The notes under the pieces were generated by a model. That model was not told the origin of the DNA, searched no databases, and saw nothing but the letters and a program-made list of their open reading frames with translations. Position numbers and translations under genes: made by a program. This document shows positions 45,068 to 58,299 of a stretch of DNA of 64,000 nucleotides, in pieces; the first letter of the stretch is position 1; the number at the start of each line of letters is the position of its first letter. The stretch lies in the NCBI GenBank assembly GCA_020726505.1, contig JAHLEZ010000002.1, positions 124,001 to 188,000 of the forward strand, written 5' to 3'. This DNA is from Leptodontidium sp. MPI-SDFR-AT-0119. Lineage: Eukaryota > Ascomycota > Leotiomycetes > Helotiales > Leptodontidiaceae.

Positions 45068-45766
45068 GTCTTTCTAAGACTCGCTGTCAGCCTCAGCAAG
45101 TCAGCAGGGGACTCCTCAGATGAGCTTGAGCTTCGCGCAATACTTCTCTTGGGTGCTTTTCATGGGCCGCTCATCCAGTGCAAAGACCAGGACTATACCA
45201 AAGATCTGAAAGAGGTATTCTTCGTTGTAGATTCGGGATTATCACCAATGAATCCAAGCGATATCGACTTCAGCACCAGCTTTCGCCCCCCTTGTACTGA
45301 CGGCTTCACTAAAGAGCAAATCGAATTCAATCTCGAACTCAAAAAACGAATTAGTATGGCAGCAAAATTGAATCCTAGAGTTTTGCCTTTGACGGGAATA
45401 ACTTGGATTTATATGAATAAACCAAGTTTCAGTTTCGTCAGTTTAGCAACAAGGTTAGGAAGCGACATGGTTTTTGATGCATGGACAGCGACAGCGCTGC
45501 AAATTTCTAAGCTCTGGAGAGTCGATCTTGAATTATTCAAGGACTTTAGAAATGCTACCGGCTGCGAAAACATTATGCCGGATCCAACAATGGAGCATGG
45601 CATTCCACGGGAGATTGGTATCAAAGGGTCGAAGCGCGGAGTTAGGCAATGCAATGATGCTATCCAGGAAGGTCTTGTAAGACACTGTTGAACGCTCTGG
45701 AAGACACTAGCTAACGTTATCCAGGATGAGTTCTCAATTATTAAGACATGGTTTTTGTGGAATTAG
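45068..45766 (+). pseudogene. 5'-truncated paralogue of the neighbouring 2EXR-type genes
   Basis: The frame is open from 45068 to 45676 without a usable ATG at its start, then has a good 48-bp intron (45677-45724, with ctaac branch site) and a short last exon ending at 45766. The translated part lines up with the C-terminal half of the proteins at 46652 and 49090: a LKEVFFVV strand (compare LREVNFVV and LKEVMFVL), then KPSFSFVSLA (compare KPSFKFVSFA, KPTFRFVNLA), then a TGC motif and REIGIKGSKR (compare MEIGIKGTKE). The N-terminal 2EXR motif (FHLFPKLPIELR in the sister gene) is absent in the 500 bp upstream. It is most simply a partial duplicate or remnant; an unrecognised upstream exon is the alternative. 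Confidence 0.72.
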
Positions 45767-46651
45767 AGGAGAGGCGTTGTTGGAGGGTTGGCTAGATTAT
45801 GTCGAGACGCATCAGTTCTGCTGATTTAGGCTGAGTGCCACTTCCTTTCTTCTATTTTCAAGGTCCTCTACACCGGGTGGGGCTTTGAAGGGGAACATCT
45901 TGAGGTGGAACCCTACTCTCAAGTCTTCCAAGCCCACCTGCTGGCGACGCCAAAAGTGTTAGTTGACAAAATAGAATCTTTGCTCCTAAAATTAAGCATA
46001 TAAATCCCATTAACACAGATTCTCGTTCAGAAAGCTTGGCACGAATTGTGAGAGACAGAATGTAAGAATATCGCAATAATATTACTGCTCTAGGTATCTG
46101 ACCCCCGCGGGCGCTTTGCTCGTCTTCGGACTTCCGAGCAAGGCCTGGAAAAAATAATCGTCCAACTTGGAGGATGACTCCTGGATATTTGAAGTGTTAT
46201 TCACTTGTCGATGGATCGTACAGACCCACCCTGTCTGAAAAGAAGTGAACATGCGTTGGGTCTAACCTCGAAATTGAATTAAATCCACCCGTTCATTAAG
46301 TGAATGTCTCATTCGAAAGCAATGCTGTACGTGAAGGTAAATAATCAATAAATCGGCCTCGCTTAGGCGTTAGCGCGACAGCTCCTTGCCACTTTGTCTT
46401 CATCTCTTCATGATCTTCGAAATTATAATACATCTTCTCACCATCCAACTTGGAGAAGGGCAGCGGTGGACCTAACAATAACTTCGAAATACCTCATAGC
46501 TGTGCTTCTACTACCCATCGCCTCCAGGAGCGCACCGATCACTGCCCTCCTGCCTTTCATTTCCCCATCTCTGAATCGAAATCGGAGTCCTCCAAATCGC
46601 CCTCGTCGCGCGCACGCCAAAGTTGACGAACTTAATCCCAACTTCCACAAA
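45767..46651. other. Intergenic region
   Basis: No supported gene. The frame of the next gene is open from about 46394 but without an ATG until 46652. Confidence 0.45.
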
Positions 46652-48449
46652 ATGGCAAAGAAGGTCTTGGATGGGGAAATTGAGAAGCGCGTAAGCGCTC
46701 GGCATGGCAATGCACCTTTGGAGATAATGTCAGTTCATGGGATTGATGAAGAGGTTGAGTCAATCAATATACCTGAACGTCGGGATGAAAGCGAGGAGGA
46801 GACACTGATTGGTGGTGGCTCTCTAAACGATCTTGCTCTGCAATCTGGATCACGAACGGGCGACCCACCGATCCGGACGCCTCTCTCCGACGACGAAGAT
46901 GCAAATCCCGACTTGCCCATAGTAGTCAGCCGACCCAAGAGAAACATCCCCAAGCAAGTCATTGTATGTGACAGACGCTTGAGACCATTCAAGAGTACCC
47001 AGATAGACGAGGACAGAACTAGATGGAATGATTTGATCATGAAAAGACTAGCCACTGCAGCAAAGAGAGAGCCTCCAAAGTAAGTTCGCTCTCCACAGTA
47101 TCGAGTCTGTTGCAAATCTAATGGAAGAATAAAGGACCTTGACCGAATTCCACCTCTTTCCGAAGCTACCCATTGAACTGCGGATGAAAGTCTACAAACT
47201 GGCTAGCCGTCAGCCCCGCATCGTCAGCCTGGAATTCAAGCATGATATAAAAGATCCAGTAGTGCGATACGCCAATCTGGAGGACCTCGACCAAATCCAC
47301 AGAGCAATTCGGGTATGCCCTGCCTCTCGCGTACCAGTATTGATGCAAGTCCACCGAGAGTCCCGCCAAGAATGTATGGTGCTGTACAAGAAAGAAGTTG
47401 TCTCGGTTTCGGGAGACTACGTCTATGTCAATCTATGGGTCGATGTGCTACATTTTGGTGGACACAACATGTGCACACATGCCATTCGGGTGATGCTCTT
47501 AAGTACAAAGCGACACATCCTGCCCCGCGTATCGATAGATATTAGCGGCACAGAAGCATTGTGTTGTACTGAAGCGAATTTGACTCGTCGGACTCGACGA
47601 TCTACTGAGATTCTATATTGTCTTCATGGACGCTGGCGCACATCCCCTGAGGGCAAACTTGTGTACGATAGATTTGAAGGACTACGGGAGGTCAATTTTG
47701 TTGTGGGATCGAACATCACTCATTTGCAACCGAACCAGATTCGTCCCGATTCTAAATTCCGCCCTGCGCTTATAACGGGGGACAATTTGGAGGAAATATT
47801 GCTCAAAGAGGAACTCGATACCTGGATTGCACGAGTCCTGAACGAGCAACCATTGGGGGTTTCAGGGGACACATGGATCGGAGACAAGAAACCTTCTTTC
47901 AAGTTCGTCAGCTTCGCGCCATCATACAAGGAGGATAACGGTAAAGTTCTCGAGATTATGACTGCACAAGCCGCTGCTATTTGGAGATCGACGTTCCTGC
48001 TGAGTCCCTTCGAATGTTTCAGATATTTCGGCTTTATCAACAGGCTCCAACGCAGATACCATTGTAAGATTACAATACCCCCGACATTTCCTTACTACGA
48101 CCGTCTTCGAGAAATTGCCATCGAAGGCGCAAAGGAAGATGTAGAGAAGTGTCGCAGGGCTCTCAAAGAGAAGTTTGCGGACGTGGAGGAGACTCGAATC
48201 GAGGTCTGGGCTACACAGCATTCGACATTAACATATTGGATACTGCAATTACTTGTGATCCTGTCATATTCCTGGATGGCGTTGTATATCTTGTCATCCT
48301 TCGGCTTACTGACGACCATCTTGGAATGGTTCTCCTCTCAGTACAATTTGCATCTGCCTTCCTCTTCTTGTTTGGTGGTCGAGTGCATTGAATTACCACG
48401 CTATCTCGGAGGTCTCAGACTTTGCTTTGTCTATCGTCAATGTAAATAG
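46652..48449 (+). CDS. 2EXR-domain protein, copy 2
   Basis: Two exons, 46652-47079 and 47135-48449, joined by a 55-bp intron; 580 residues. The first exon codes for a charged, acidic and probably disordered N-terminus. The 2EXR motif begins right after the junction: TEFHLFPKLPIELRMKVYKLA, a fungal domain distantly related to F-box-type sequences, found in large lineage-specific families of unknown function. The middle contains paired cysteines and the LREVNFVV and KPSFKFVSFA strands shared with its neighbours, then KITIPP and EIAIEGAKEDV. The last 80 residues turn hydrophobic, with one or two possible membrane helices (WILQLLVILSYSW); a missed 3' intron could also explain that tail. No enzyme motif. 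Start chosen as the only ATG in the open part before the acidic block. Confidence 0.82.
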
Positions 48450-49089
48450 TTATTCTGTGGGGATGCAAAGGCAATTGCAACCGCTGGGAAAATTTGGCTG
48501 TAGTCATGAGAATTGCTGGTAAAGGGTAGTTCAGGCGAGAAGGGCGAGGACAAAAGCAGCCATGTTTATTTCTAGAAGGCGACTTTCAATAGCAATAACC
48601 ATTAATTTCTACAACTTCTATCATACTGGCGGGTTTTCGACATGTATCGAAGGCGATTTTACATGTGTTGCGAAAGGACACCCCTTACTGCCACAGTAAA
48701 AGCCGTCTCGTAGCACAGCAGTCGGTGCCTTGTAACGAAAGCGCCACACTTGTTTTTCTATACCGTCTAGATCTCGAGTTTCCTTTGAGCAGGCATTCAC
48801 TCAGGAATATTCGAGAGCAGCCTCATGCTGGTCTGCGAATGGCAGCTCAGGGTGTAAACACGTGACGAATTTTTCTTTCTCTCGCTTAATTGTTTACCTG
48901 ATTTGACGCTAGACTAGCCCCCAGTCTTGCGTTCCGCCAACTTTTCTTTCAACTCGAAGGTTTACATCAACAGCCGACGACGTGATCAGACATCGAATAC
49001 CTTTTTTTGTCAGACCCGCAGCAGATTATTTCTTACAACCCCCCCCGGGAAAATATCCCAGTAAGTTAAATTTGTCTTCTACGTTTCCG
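48450..49089. other. Intergenic region
   Basis: About 0.6 kb between the two complete paralogues. No gene seen; presumably the promoter of copy 3. Confidence 0.45.
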
Positions 49090-50601
49090 ATGTCGAGTAC
49101 TCTCCGCGCCGATGACGCGCCGCGCGGCACATCTCGAGCATCAGAGAGATCTATCGGCATCATACCGGGCTTTGTCCGAGCGACATACAATTCCGCGATC
49201 AAGATATGCACGGACATCGGGCAAAGACTCGAAAGAGCTACAAATACGAGTCCGGAGCCAAGCGCCCCAAAAGAATCGGTCTATCAACTCAAGGAAGCTT
49301 CAAATATGCCGGGGGGGTGGAGTGAAAGCTTGGAGAGCTTGAACACTTGCATGGAATGTCTGGAGATTGTCGAGAACGATGTAGGTGACAGGGAGAAGTT
49401 GAGAAACCATGGTGAATTGGATGGTGGCGATGGAGGAATGGATGAAAGGCTGAACATCCATGGTGGCCAAGCTGTCGAAGCTGTTGAGATTGCTCAGATT
49501 GCTCTGGATGCCACATCCATAACTTCAAGCGTTGAAAATTTCTCAATAATGTCAGGGCGTCTGCTAGAGTAAGCCTCAATTATCCATATATAGGTTCTAA
49601 AACTAACCAAGAACAGGACCCTGTTACGCTTCCACCCCTTTCCACGCTTGCCAAAAGGGATCCGCTTCAAGATCTGGAGATTAGCAGCAACATACCAGCG
49701 CATCGTTGCCTTGGAATTCGTTGAGGACATCCTCATGAAGGAGCTAATGCTTGAATATACCGTACTTCACCATCCCAATGTACAGATAAGCCCTCGGTGT
49801 TACAAACCCCCGTTGCTCCAAGTTAGCAGCGAATCATATCACGAGTGTAGGAAGCTCTATCAGATGCGCGGACTCCGTGGTACCAAGTATCTTTTCAACC
49901 CTTCAACAGACGTTTTGTACTTCAGTGGCACAAAACATTGCTTTCGAGGCCTTTCAATGGCTTTCTGGGATGCTCAGGGAGAGATTCCTAGAGTTGCAAT
50001 CGATATTAGCATTCCATTGGACAGTTGCTGTACTCGACTAACAGACAGGATCAGGGTCCCCAGAATCATGCGCGCACTCCATGGGGTTGGGAGCCCTCCG
50101 TCGGAACGTAGATTTCACTGCGAGGGTCTAAAAGAGGTCATGTTCGTATTGGAATGTAGACCACTAGCTATACTTCCCACACATGTCAACGAGGGCATCT
50201 CATTTCGTAACGCAAGCACTGATGGCATAACTAAGGATCAAGCTACTCTAAAGAGTGAGTTCGAGGAAGAAATTGCCAACATCATGGACGAGGATCCAAC
50301 ATTAATCGACTACAATACCTGGATGGGCGACGATAAGCCCACATTCCGTTTCGTCAACTTGGCGCGGGACAAAGCAGGGGAGGACTTCGAGACCATTTCG
50401 ACATCGAGCGCTGCAGTCAACGAGATCAAAGTGCACCATTCTTCACTGGTCAAAGATCTTCAACAAAAGACTGGCTGTAAGATCATTCTACCTCACCAGA
50501 AATATGAGGATGAATTTCCAATGGAGATTGGTATCAAGGGAACGAAGGAGGCTGTTGAGGTGTTCCGGAAGATCCAAGCGGTATTGGATCTTCAGCTTTA
50601 G
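49090..50601 (+). CDS. 2EXR-domain protein, copy 3
   Basis: Two exons, 49090-49568 and 49617-50601, with a 48-bp intron carrying a CTAAC branch site; 487 residues. The gene plan is the same as copy 2: a non-conserved N-terminal exon, then the 2EXR motif directly after the intron (LLRFHPFPRLPKGIRFKIW), then VALEFVEDI, LKEVMFVL, KPTFRFVNLA, TGCKIILP and MEIGIKGTKEAV. The shared intron position in the same codon context (after the second base, with TL next) shows that these genes are duplicates. The first exon contains acidic and Gly/Asp-rich stretches. Unlike copy 2 it lacks the hydrophobic tail and ends soon after the EIGIKG block. Function is unknown. The ATG at 49090 has an upstream in-frame open stretch without another ATG. 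Confidence 0.85.
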
Positions 50602-53600
50602 ACAATGCAGGAGTGCATACACCTCTCCGTAGCTGAATACCAGAGATTGATTTGGAAGTCTACTTGGGTAGAAGGGAAGTTTGTACCCGCGAGCGTTGGA
50701 GAAGATGAATAAATTATCTCTTTCCGTGTTGTCAACGATAATGTCTGTGGTAGCAAGGCAATAATTCCCCATACCAAAATTATATCTTCTCAGCACTTTG
50801 TGGCCCAGACTCGCGTTAAAATTTTATGAAATAAATCAGCAGTCTTCATCCAGGAAGAAGATATCTCACCCAAACTAGCCCCAAGGTGGGGTCAGTTTGA
50901 ACCGATTTACAAAGCCTTCGTTCATTTCTCTCTGAAACATCAACGAGGAGCAAAATAACGGGCTAATTCCAGACTTGGAGATATTTCCAATATTATCCTA
51001 ATAGATATTAATCAATGTCTGACAAATGCCTCAGACAAGTGAAGCTCTGACTGTCTCACTTTGGCAGATCTTCAAGGTCAGAAGCTATCAAAACCACGCG
51101 TTGCTAAATGGATAGAAAACAGAATGAAAATAGCAACAGAAGTACGGTTACCATAGGGTAAAACAGGTTGATGGGTATGTCCACAAACTGTTACCGACCC
51201 ATTTCCTGACTTGCTCTCGCTTTCTGCGAGTGTTGTCATGACTAGCCCTTAACCGAGGTTTTCAATTATGGCATACTATCGTGTCCCCTGTAACGAGAAA
51301 CTAAATACCGGAGAGACAAATATCAAGGATCATACTTGCTGAATCCATAAATTGCCGTAGACATAGGGCTGAATACAGACGGGGGCTCAAAGTCGTACGA
51401 TACTTGCATATAGCCAAGCAAACTTCATGGACCCTGCAGCACAACGCTCAGTATTCAAACCCCGCTGAAAAGAGGGGTATAAAGTAGAAGCTTTCCCCAG
51501 ATATTCTAGAGCCTCCTCGCAACTCCTCAACTCGGATGAGGCCACGATGTTCGGATCTTGTGGGGGGTCTCGGGCTCAAACATGGCCAAGCTGGTGGCAC
51601 AGACTTCTGGGCTAGTCAAAACAGACAAAACCCGATGAAGTGATGAGCGTTTTGAACCAAGAAACACCAGGAAATATCCCCAGATTCAAGAGGCTCGGTG
51701 TATGGAGATAGGTTTGAGGTTTGAGGGGAAATGGGGAACTGGGGAAGCGGTCTGTTGTTGAGACTCGAGACGAGGTCGAAGGCGCGGGGACTTCGCTTTT
51801 GTAAAGCGAGCCGAGGTTCCTCCGCTCGCCAAGCTTTTGTGATTGTTGGTTCCGGAACTTGCATGTACCATCAACACCACGCTCCGAGCTCACATCACAT
51901 CACACACCTCAACCGTACACAAACCTTCACCGCTGCTTTGCGATGCGCGACACTGAACGATGCTCGTCTCCCACGAGCCAAATGCTGGATGACTACGACG
52001 CCCGTGGGATCGATGATAGCGACCACGGTACCAGCAAAATGAAGGGAGGCTGAGAGAAAAAGCATGGCTGCCGAGGTCGATGGGAAGTCCGGATGTCGTG
52101 GGCTAGGGACGATCACGGTACTACTGAACTCTGATTAAACTTCTCTCTCAGCATCCTGTGATGCCAATCCCATTTGCAGAAGAGGAAGCTATTGATCCAA
52201 GATGCTCTCGTTGCAGTCCCCTTCACTGCTGGCACATGAAAGGTGGTGGCGCGGTGGACGTGACGCTGCTCGACTCACCGTCCGAATTTGCTGCAGCATT
52301 TACTCTGCTTGAGATAGTCTCCTTGGCTTTGTACGTCATGGACTACTTGGTGATAGTCCAACCACCAGAACCCCTTTCCCAACGGTTATACCCGGCCGTT
52401 TTCGTCAAGGGACATCAACACAGCGTCGCAACCAGATATATCACACATTCAGTAGATGCCCACTATTACTTATCTGGGCACTTATAAGAATATCCGCCTG
52501 ATGTTGCTTGAACCCAACTATCTATGCGCCAATCTTCTCAGATACTACGATGGCGAAAAGAAATACGAATCCTGCCTCCTCAGGGGAACTTAATCGTCCC
52601 CCCTTCGGCAGTTTACTGCAGCATCTTGCTTAACGCTCTTGGCTGCCAATTAAACCTTCAACTTTTCAACCCGAGGATCATCGCAGACCTACTTCCCTCT
52701 AGACCGCCTTGCTGATTGCACAAGCTGTCCAAGCCCGGCTTGGGTGCTAAGAATTGGCACAATTTCGATTACAATATCAACGACATTTTCAAATCACGGG
52801 AATGTTACAAGCTTCTGAGAAGAGCCGTTTGATATCACAAGGAATCGGCAATGTTACATCTCACACCTGCCCTTTCTGACCATGGTCATCCCACGACACT
52901 CGGCGTCATCTGCAATATTTCATCTTTTCGAGTCAAGAAACCTCATCTGAGATGTCTCACCCAATGGCAAGTCGGAAACCTCTTATCTATCTTTGTGTCT
53001 ACCTCCTGCAGATCATGGGTTCTAGAATTTCACCAAGGCAGGTCATCTCGAGCTACCATGGAGTTTTGATTCTCCGGTCTCTGATTGTTCAATGTGACCC
53101 CTAGAGTGACGAGCTCCGTCGATTTGAAGCAGGCTCTAAAAATGTTTTTGTTTGCATGGTATCAGTCGGCGTTTCTAATGAATTCAACTGGAACTCTCAA
53201 ATCTTTTTGCGTTTTATGCTTGCACACTCCATATTGGGCAGAAATCCCCGATGTTCGGGGTTCACACTGCGGAATCCTGATTCATGCCCCCCACATGACA
53301 TGTGGCTGTTCAAGGGCTTGTTCTACGTCGATATTACCACTTTGTTGAAACGATGACGACGTATGGCATCTTTCAACAAGCTAAGGGTCATTGCAATTCT
53401 TTGGCAGACATTTATCCATGGTCAAGTATCATTTAAATAGAGTCTTCAGGCTTCCCAATTCAAGATTTCCCTCCGCATTGGCGAATCCAACTCCCAAGCG
53501 ACGGCATATCTTGTTCCACCAAGGGAGACTAGTCTGCCGGAACTTAATGGATGGAGGCAGCAAATCATCTAACCCTGCATTTGTCCTGAAGCTTTCGGTT

Positions 53601-55707
53601 GCTCTTTGTGCTCGTTCTCAAAAGCGGGCTTCTTTCCGACAAAATCCCCGAAGCCGCCAGATGTCTCGCCAAGTTTGCTCGATGCATTCATTAGATGGTG
53701 CGTCTGAATTGGCACTGGAAGTTTTGTGGGTCATTGCGTACGCAGCGGGGGTATGCGGGGATGATTGCTAACTAGATTGTCAGAACAGGCAATTAGGCAT
53801 TGTGCAAAGAATGTGTGAAAGATCAGGGTGAGATTTCAGTTCGAGGACGTGATCACCAAGCGAAAGTGTGGGTTCGTTGTTGGGGATCCGGAGAAGGTAC
53901 TGGGGATGCCTCACCCAGAGAAATCCCAATCCAGTCGAAATCGACGTGGGCCTGTCAATAGCCAGACTAAGTAAGTGTCAACAATTGCCCGGAGCTCGAA
54001 ACCAACGATCGGAGAATTCTTGCAGCGTTTCGAGGCTATTCGGAGTGCAAAGTTCTCAGGAAGATAACTTGCTCAAATCCAATCTATTCTTTTTATTTGT
54101 CACTAATTGGGGCTGTGTCTGGAAGACCATTCTCCTGATGAAGCTAACTCTGTTAAAGTAATTCATTGTGATGGCGAAACTTATCATCGAACTTGGCGAT
54201 GTGATCTGCAAAGCCAAGGAACTTCAGATAGCTGTGGGGGCTAGGTCAAATGGAGGGACGAGGCCAGAGTCATGTCAAAACTACTCGGCCCTCACAGAAT
54301 CGCGGGGTGTTATCTCTGAGCGGGACTTTTCTCCATCTCCACGTCGTTACTCTGGATTGTTGCACAAAAGTACGAACTCTCACACACGTGATTGCAATGC
54401 AAGTAACCGTTGCCGTATCACGATGCTTCGATGCGTAGGGATATGTAGGGATGATGGCGACAAACGCGACACTGCAGGAAATCGGAAGCGAAGTCAGAGA
54501 ATGATAGGCGCAGGGATTATGGAAGTAAGTGCAGGTCAAGCAGCCAGCCAACCTTTAACCAAACGTCTTCCTCGCTTGGCGACAACAACCTTCCGAGGAT
54601 GGAGCTTGCGCGGAGACCTAATCATAGCTCGACAACCTCAAATTGGACGAAAACGTCGAATCGAGGACAGTTTCGACAAGTCATGCACTGGCCACCTTCT
54701 ATGTTTCTGTTTTTCGTGCCCAAGTGTGGAACTCCGGAAGCACCGTTACATGGGACTCCTCATCGTGAGCGTAGGCGAGCAGGCGAAATGCAGCACGGAT
54801 TATATCCAGATGATACGGATCCCGCGAGCACATTGTTATCTCTGGTAGTACACTGATACTAATGCCGCTGCCGCTGCGGCATCTTGCAATACTGATCCGC
54901 AATGGTCCTCCAATAGCACCATTAGCTCAAAAATGCCTCCTCACAACTCTTTCTCAACTTCACCCGTACACCCCACGGTAGTCGTCATTTTATCCCCGAA
55001 TTCAGCCATTACGACGCAATTAAGCAATGCCACAGCCCGAAGCTGCTCTTCTTTTGATCTCTGATTTGCCTTTTCTGGGCAATCTCGATAGCACTTGCTT
55101 GGCAGCGGGCCATCAGGCCTTCTGCCTCCCTTGGCCCTGCAGCGATCCTCTTGGCTCACAACGTCCTCTCAAGGTCGTGCCCAGTGTGCTCCACCAATTT
55201 CACTCCTAAGAAATCCGTCCAAGCAGAAACCTTACACTGTCGAGTCAAGTTTTCTTTGGTGCAAGTGCACCGGCCAGTTCTACGTCAGGATAAGCTCAAT
55301 GGGGAGAGATCGTCGCGGCACTTTGGAAGTGCCAACATCTCCAGTCCCGATGATCTTGGCTGCGTGTGAGGTGAGTGAGTGTGAAGCAGCGAGTTTCCTT
55401 TCAACTGATAGTTGCCTGTAGCAAGTTACATGTGGTGTAACTCAATTTTCATATTTCATGATTCACCGACTAGGCAACTGCAGTCATTCGGAGTCCTTTA
55501 CATGTTTCCCCATCCCCCAGACTTTTTATTATCTAGCGTCGTGCTGGCACCATTCGATATAACTCCACCATAACATACAGAGCAAGCAAAGTTGAACGAT
55601 TGATTTCCTCGCACTTGCTCCAGTCGAATTAAAACAACAAACCTTTTTTTATTTTTTATCAATATACCCTTCAGCGACCTCATCACGGAGGCCTCATTCT
55701 TTCCGCC
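50602..55707. other. 5.1-kb gene desert
   Basis: I see no gene, transposon ends or array here. Many overlapping frames of 60-226 codons exist on both strands, but none has domain-like content or introns that lengthen it. Base use looks mixed rather than strongly AT-rich. Confidence 0.55.
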
Positions 55708-56850
55708 ATGACGGGCAAGTTCTCGGACAAAGACCATCAGCGATGCATCCACTACGCCAGATTCTTTCAGAATCTCACGTTGTCTGAAGCAAACTCGATA
55801 TTCTGGCTACTGTTCATTTTCGTACGTCCATCCTCACATCCGAGTCCTTTTCTCAGTGAGCAATGCTAACACATACCAGGTGTTGATTATGATGTGTATC
55901 AGCTCATTACAACATCACAAGTAAGCTTGAATTGATACCCACTCTCCATCAACACCACACCCGTATCAAGCCACAATATTGATATATCATCAAGATCCAT
56001 CGCCCTCACAGAGCGAGACAAGTCCCTCCCACCCCGCATTGTCAACTCCACAAGGCACAAGCTCAAGAACCGCCGTCTCCGCGTGAAGATGCTCTCTATC
56101 GCCTCGCTCTGCCTGATCCTCTCCGCGGCTGCCACAGTCTTCGAATGCTTCGCGCTCTTCAACATCGAGTTTTGCGATGGCGAGGACCTGATGCAGCTGT
56201 ACTGGGGCTTTTGGTCTGTCTTGCAAGTCGGCTCTAACATTGCTATTCTGGGCGTCATGGTGCAGTTCTGGATCGTGCTGGGCGATGTCGAGACGCCGTC
56301 TTGGGCTGTTGCGCTCGGGACCCCGGTGTTGGTCTTCGCTGCGTTAGGGTTCGTGTTCAGGTCTATTTGGAAGAATGTCTGGGGGAAGGTTACGGGGAGG
56401 AAGGAGAATCAGGAGCGGAAGCACTCGCAGGATGAAGAGGGTGGTGCTGCTGATGACACGGATGATGATGGTGAGAGGCGGCTGGAGAAGGGGAGGGTCA
56501 ATAGGTCGTTGAGTACTGCGTAAGTTACCGATCCGCTTCACCATTTCAATACCTCACAGTGAGGAGTAACTAACAGTCACCGCAGTCCAACGATAGTCAA
56601 CGATGACTCCCGCTACGCCACTCCCTCACCACCAGAACCTGAAGCCAGTAACAGCAACGCCAATAATACCAGACCGAACGGCATACCACGCGGCTCGACC
56701 CTCTGGTCTCGCGACTTGCAATATCTGCTCAGCTCCGTCGTACACGGGGAGCACGACAATGGTCCTCGCGAAGTCCACATCCACCACCATCACCACGGCC
56801 GACGAGGACGAGATCATCAATTCACGGGAGCTATCGGAGCTGCTCGTTAA
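55708..56850 (+). CDS. Four-helix membrane protein of unknown function
   Basis: Four exons: 55708-55821, 55880-55920, 55995-56519 and 56586-56850, with introns of 58, 74 and 66 bp; 314 residues. Predicted helices from composition: one spanning the first junction (IFWLLFIFVLIMMCIS), then SIASLCLILSAAATVFECFALF, then a long one in QVGSNIAILGVMVQFWIVLG, then VALGTPVLVFAALGFVF. After the last helix comes a charged tail (RKENQERKHSQDEEG, DDTDDDGE) and a Pro/Ser/Asn-rich end with a histidine cluster (HIHHHHHG). I do not recognise the family. The layout of four helices followed by a long soluble acidic tail resembles many unnamed fungal plasma-membrane proteins. The small second exon (41 bp) is supported by good GT-AG sites and an unbroken frame. 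Confidence 0.82.
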
Positions 56851-57301
56851 GAGTGGTGAGCGGAAAAGTATTAGAAAAGTGCTGGATGGGCGATGGGATT
56901 TGGTTTTGGGGCGTTCCTCTAGCTGTTCTGATTTGGTTTATTGAGGGATGAATGATATCATGCTGGAGAGCGGGCTTTTATTTTTAAGATTACATTAGCC
57001 AGTCGTCGACAGACATACCTAGATAAATATCGTAGAGTAGCGATAGATAGACCCCGATGAATCAATTGATGAGTGATGGCCCAACTTCGTCGTTCTCTTG
57101 TTCTTCCGCCGAGTGACATCGATTTGTGTATACATATAACCTTACCACTTATTTGCTAATACCCCTGAGCCGGTAACCATGGATCGCATATCGTCAATAT
57201 ATACCAGGGTATCTCAATATAGAATACACCACCAGTCCATCGCTTCTCAATCCACAAGTGCGTTTCTCACCAGCCATCAATCTACCCCGTCTTCAAGTCC
57301 A
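56851..57301. other. Short convergent intergenic region
   Basis: The 3' ends of two oppositely oriented genes face each other here. No gene seen. Confidence 0.5.
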
Positions 57302-58299
57302 TTACAACACCACATTCCCAACAGCAGTCTCCATCCAAAGCTTAGTATACAACCTATGCGCAAACTCAATATGATCCGGCATTGGTTTACTATCAGCCTT
57401 CCCCAGGCCCTTATAGAAAACACTCTTCAGCCTAAACTCGGCAACGCCCTCATCCTTCTTAATCTCGACCCCCATCTCAAACAAGCCATCTGAATCCCTG
57501 ACACCAGTTTTCAACGGCGAGTCTCCGCAGCGGACTACAATTGCTGACGGTGTTTTAGAGACCACCACGAAATGGTCTGTGATTTCGGTGCCGGGCTCAT
57601 ATGTAGAGGATAGTAGGGAAGATGTATCCCAGAGCTGATGGGCGGTGGTTGTAGAATTGCGGTATTTCTTTTCAAGGAAACGGCGTTGGTAGGCGTATCC
57701 TATTTTACAGCTCCTGTCAGCAAACATTCTTCATATAAAACCTCTACTCTACCAACATCCCCAGCTCTCCACGAACTCCCAATGCCTCTTCCAGCAGATT
57801 CATGACTCAAAGCAAAGATTCAGAAGAACCAAGCAACAGAGCGATAGACATACCATAACCACCCCAAACACCCGCGCAAAACGCCTCAACGAGCTTCCCC
57901 TCCTTCTCCAATAGATGCGGCTTTATCTTGCTCAATGGCACTCTGCGGATACATAGATCCTGTGTCGCGGGGTTGAGGTTCGGGTTATTGGTTTTGTAGG
58001 CTGCGGATGAGAAGATGGGGTCGTTAGGGGTGATAGGGACGAATTTTGAGTTGCGCGTCCACTGTATATGTCTATTAGTATATGTATAGTAATTTGAAAG
58101 GGGGAAATAGTCTTGAATTAAGATAGGAGAACTGGGTGGGAAAGATTGGTAGCATGTGGATGTGAAGCTCAAGCTTGGTTGAAGGTGGGGGTAACAGAAT
58201 GGGAGTTGGGCGATGCAATTGACTTACGAATGCGAATGCGCCAGCACCTCCAGCTCCGCCCAACACGGCGGTATTCAAGAGTGTACGAATGATACCCAT
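57302..58299 (-). CDS. Conserved small fungal protein with an N-terminal helix
   Basis: Minus-strand exons 58299-58228, 58061-57854 and 57699-57302, with introns of 166 and 154 bp; 225 residues. The N-terminus (MGIIRTLLNTAVLGGAGG) forms one hydrophobic Gly/Ala-rich helix that could be a membrane anchor or organelle signal. The rest holds motifs I recognise from unnamed Pezizomycotina proteins of this size: TRNSKFVP, LCIRRVPLSKIKP, GKLVEAFCAGVWGG, GYAYQRRFLEKKY, TDHFVVV, RCGDSP and FRLKSVFY, ending with HIEFAHRLYTKLWMETA. The function is not known to me. Splice sites were chosen because they restore those motifs across both junctions. The introns are longer than most in this window. Confidence 0.83.

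Noticed and set aside
54168..54848. 226-codon frame in the 50.6-55.7 kb desert
   Set aside because: Codon content looks random (many rare Cys, His and Trp positions), with no motif and no supporting introns; chance frame more likely.
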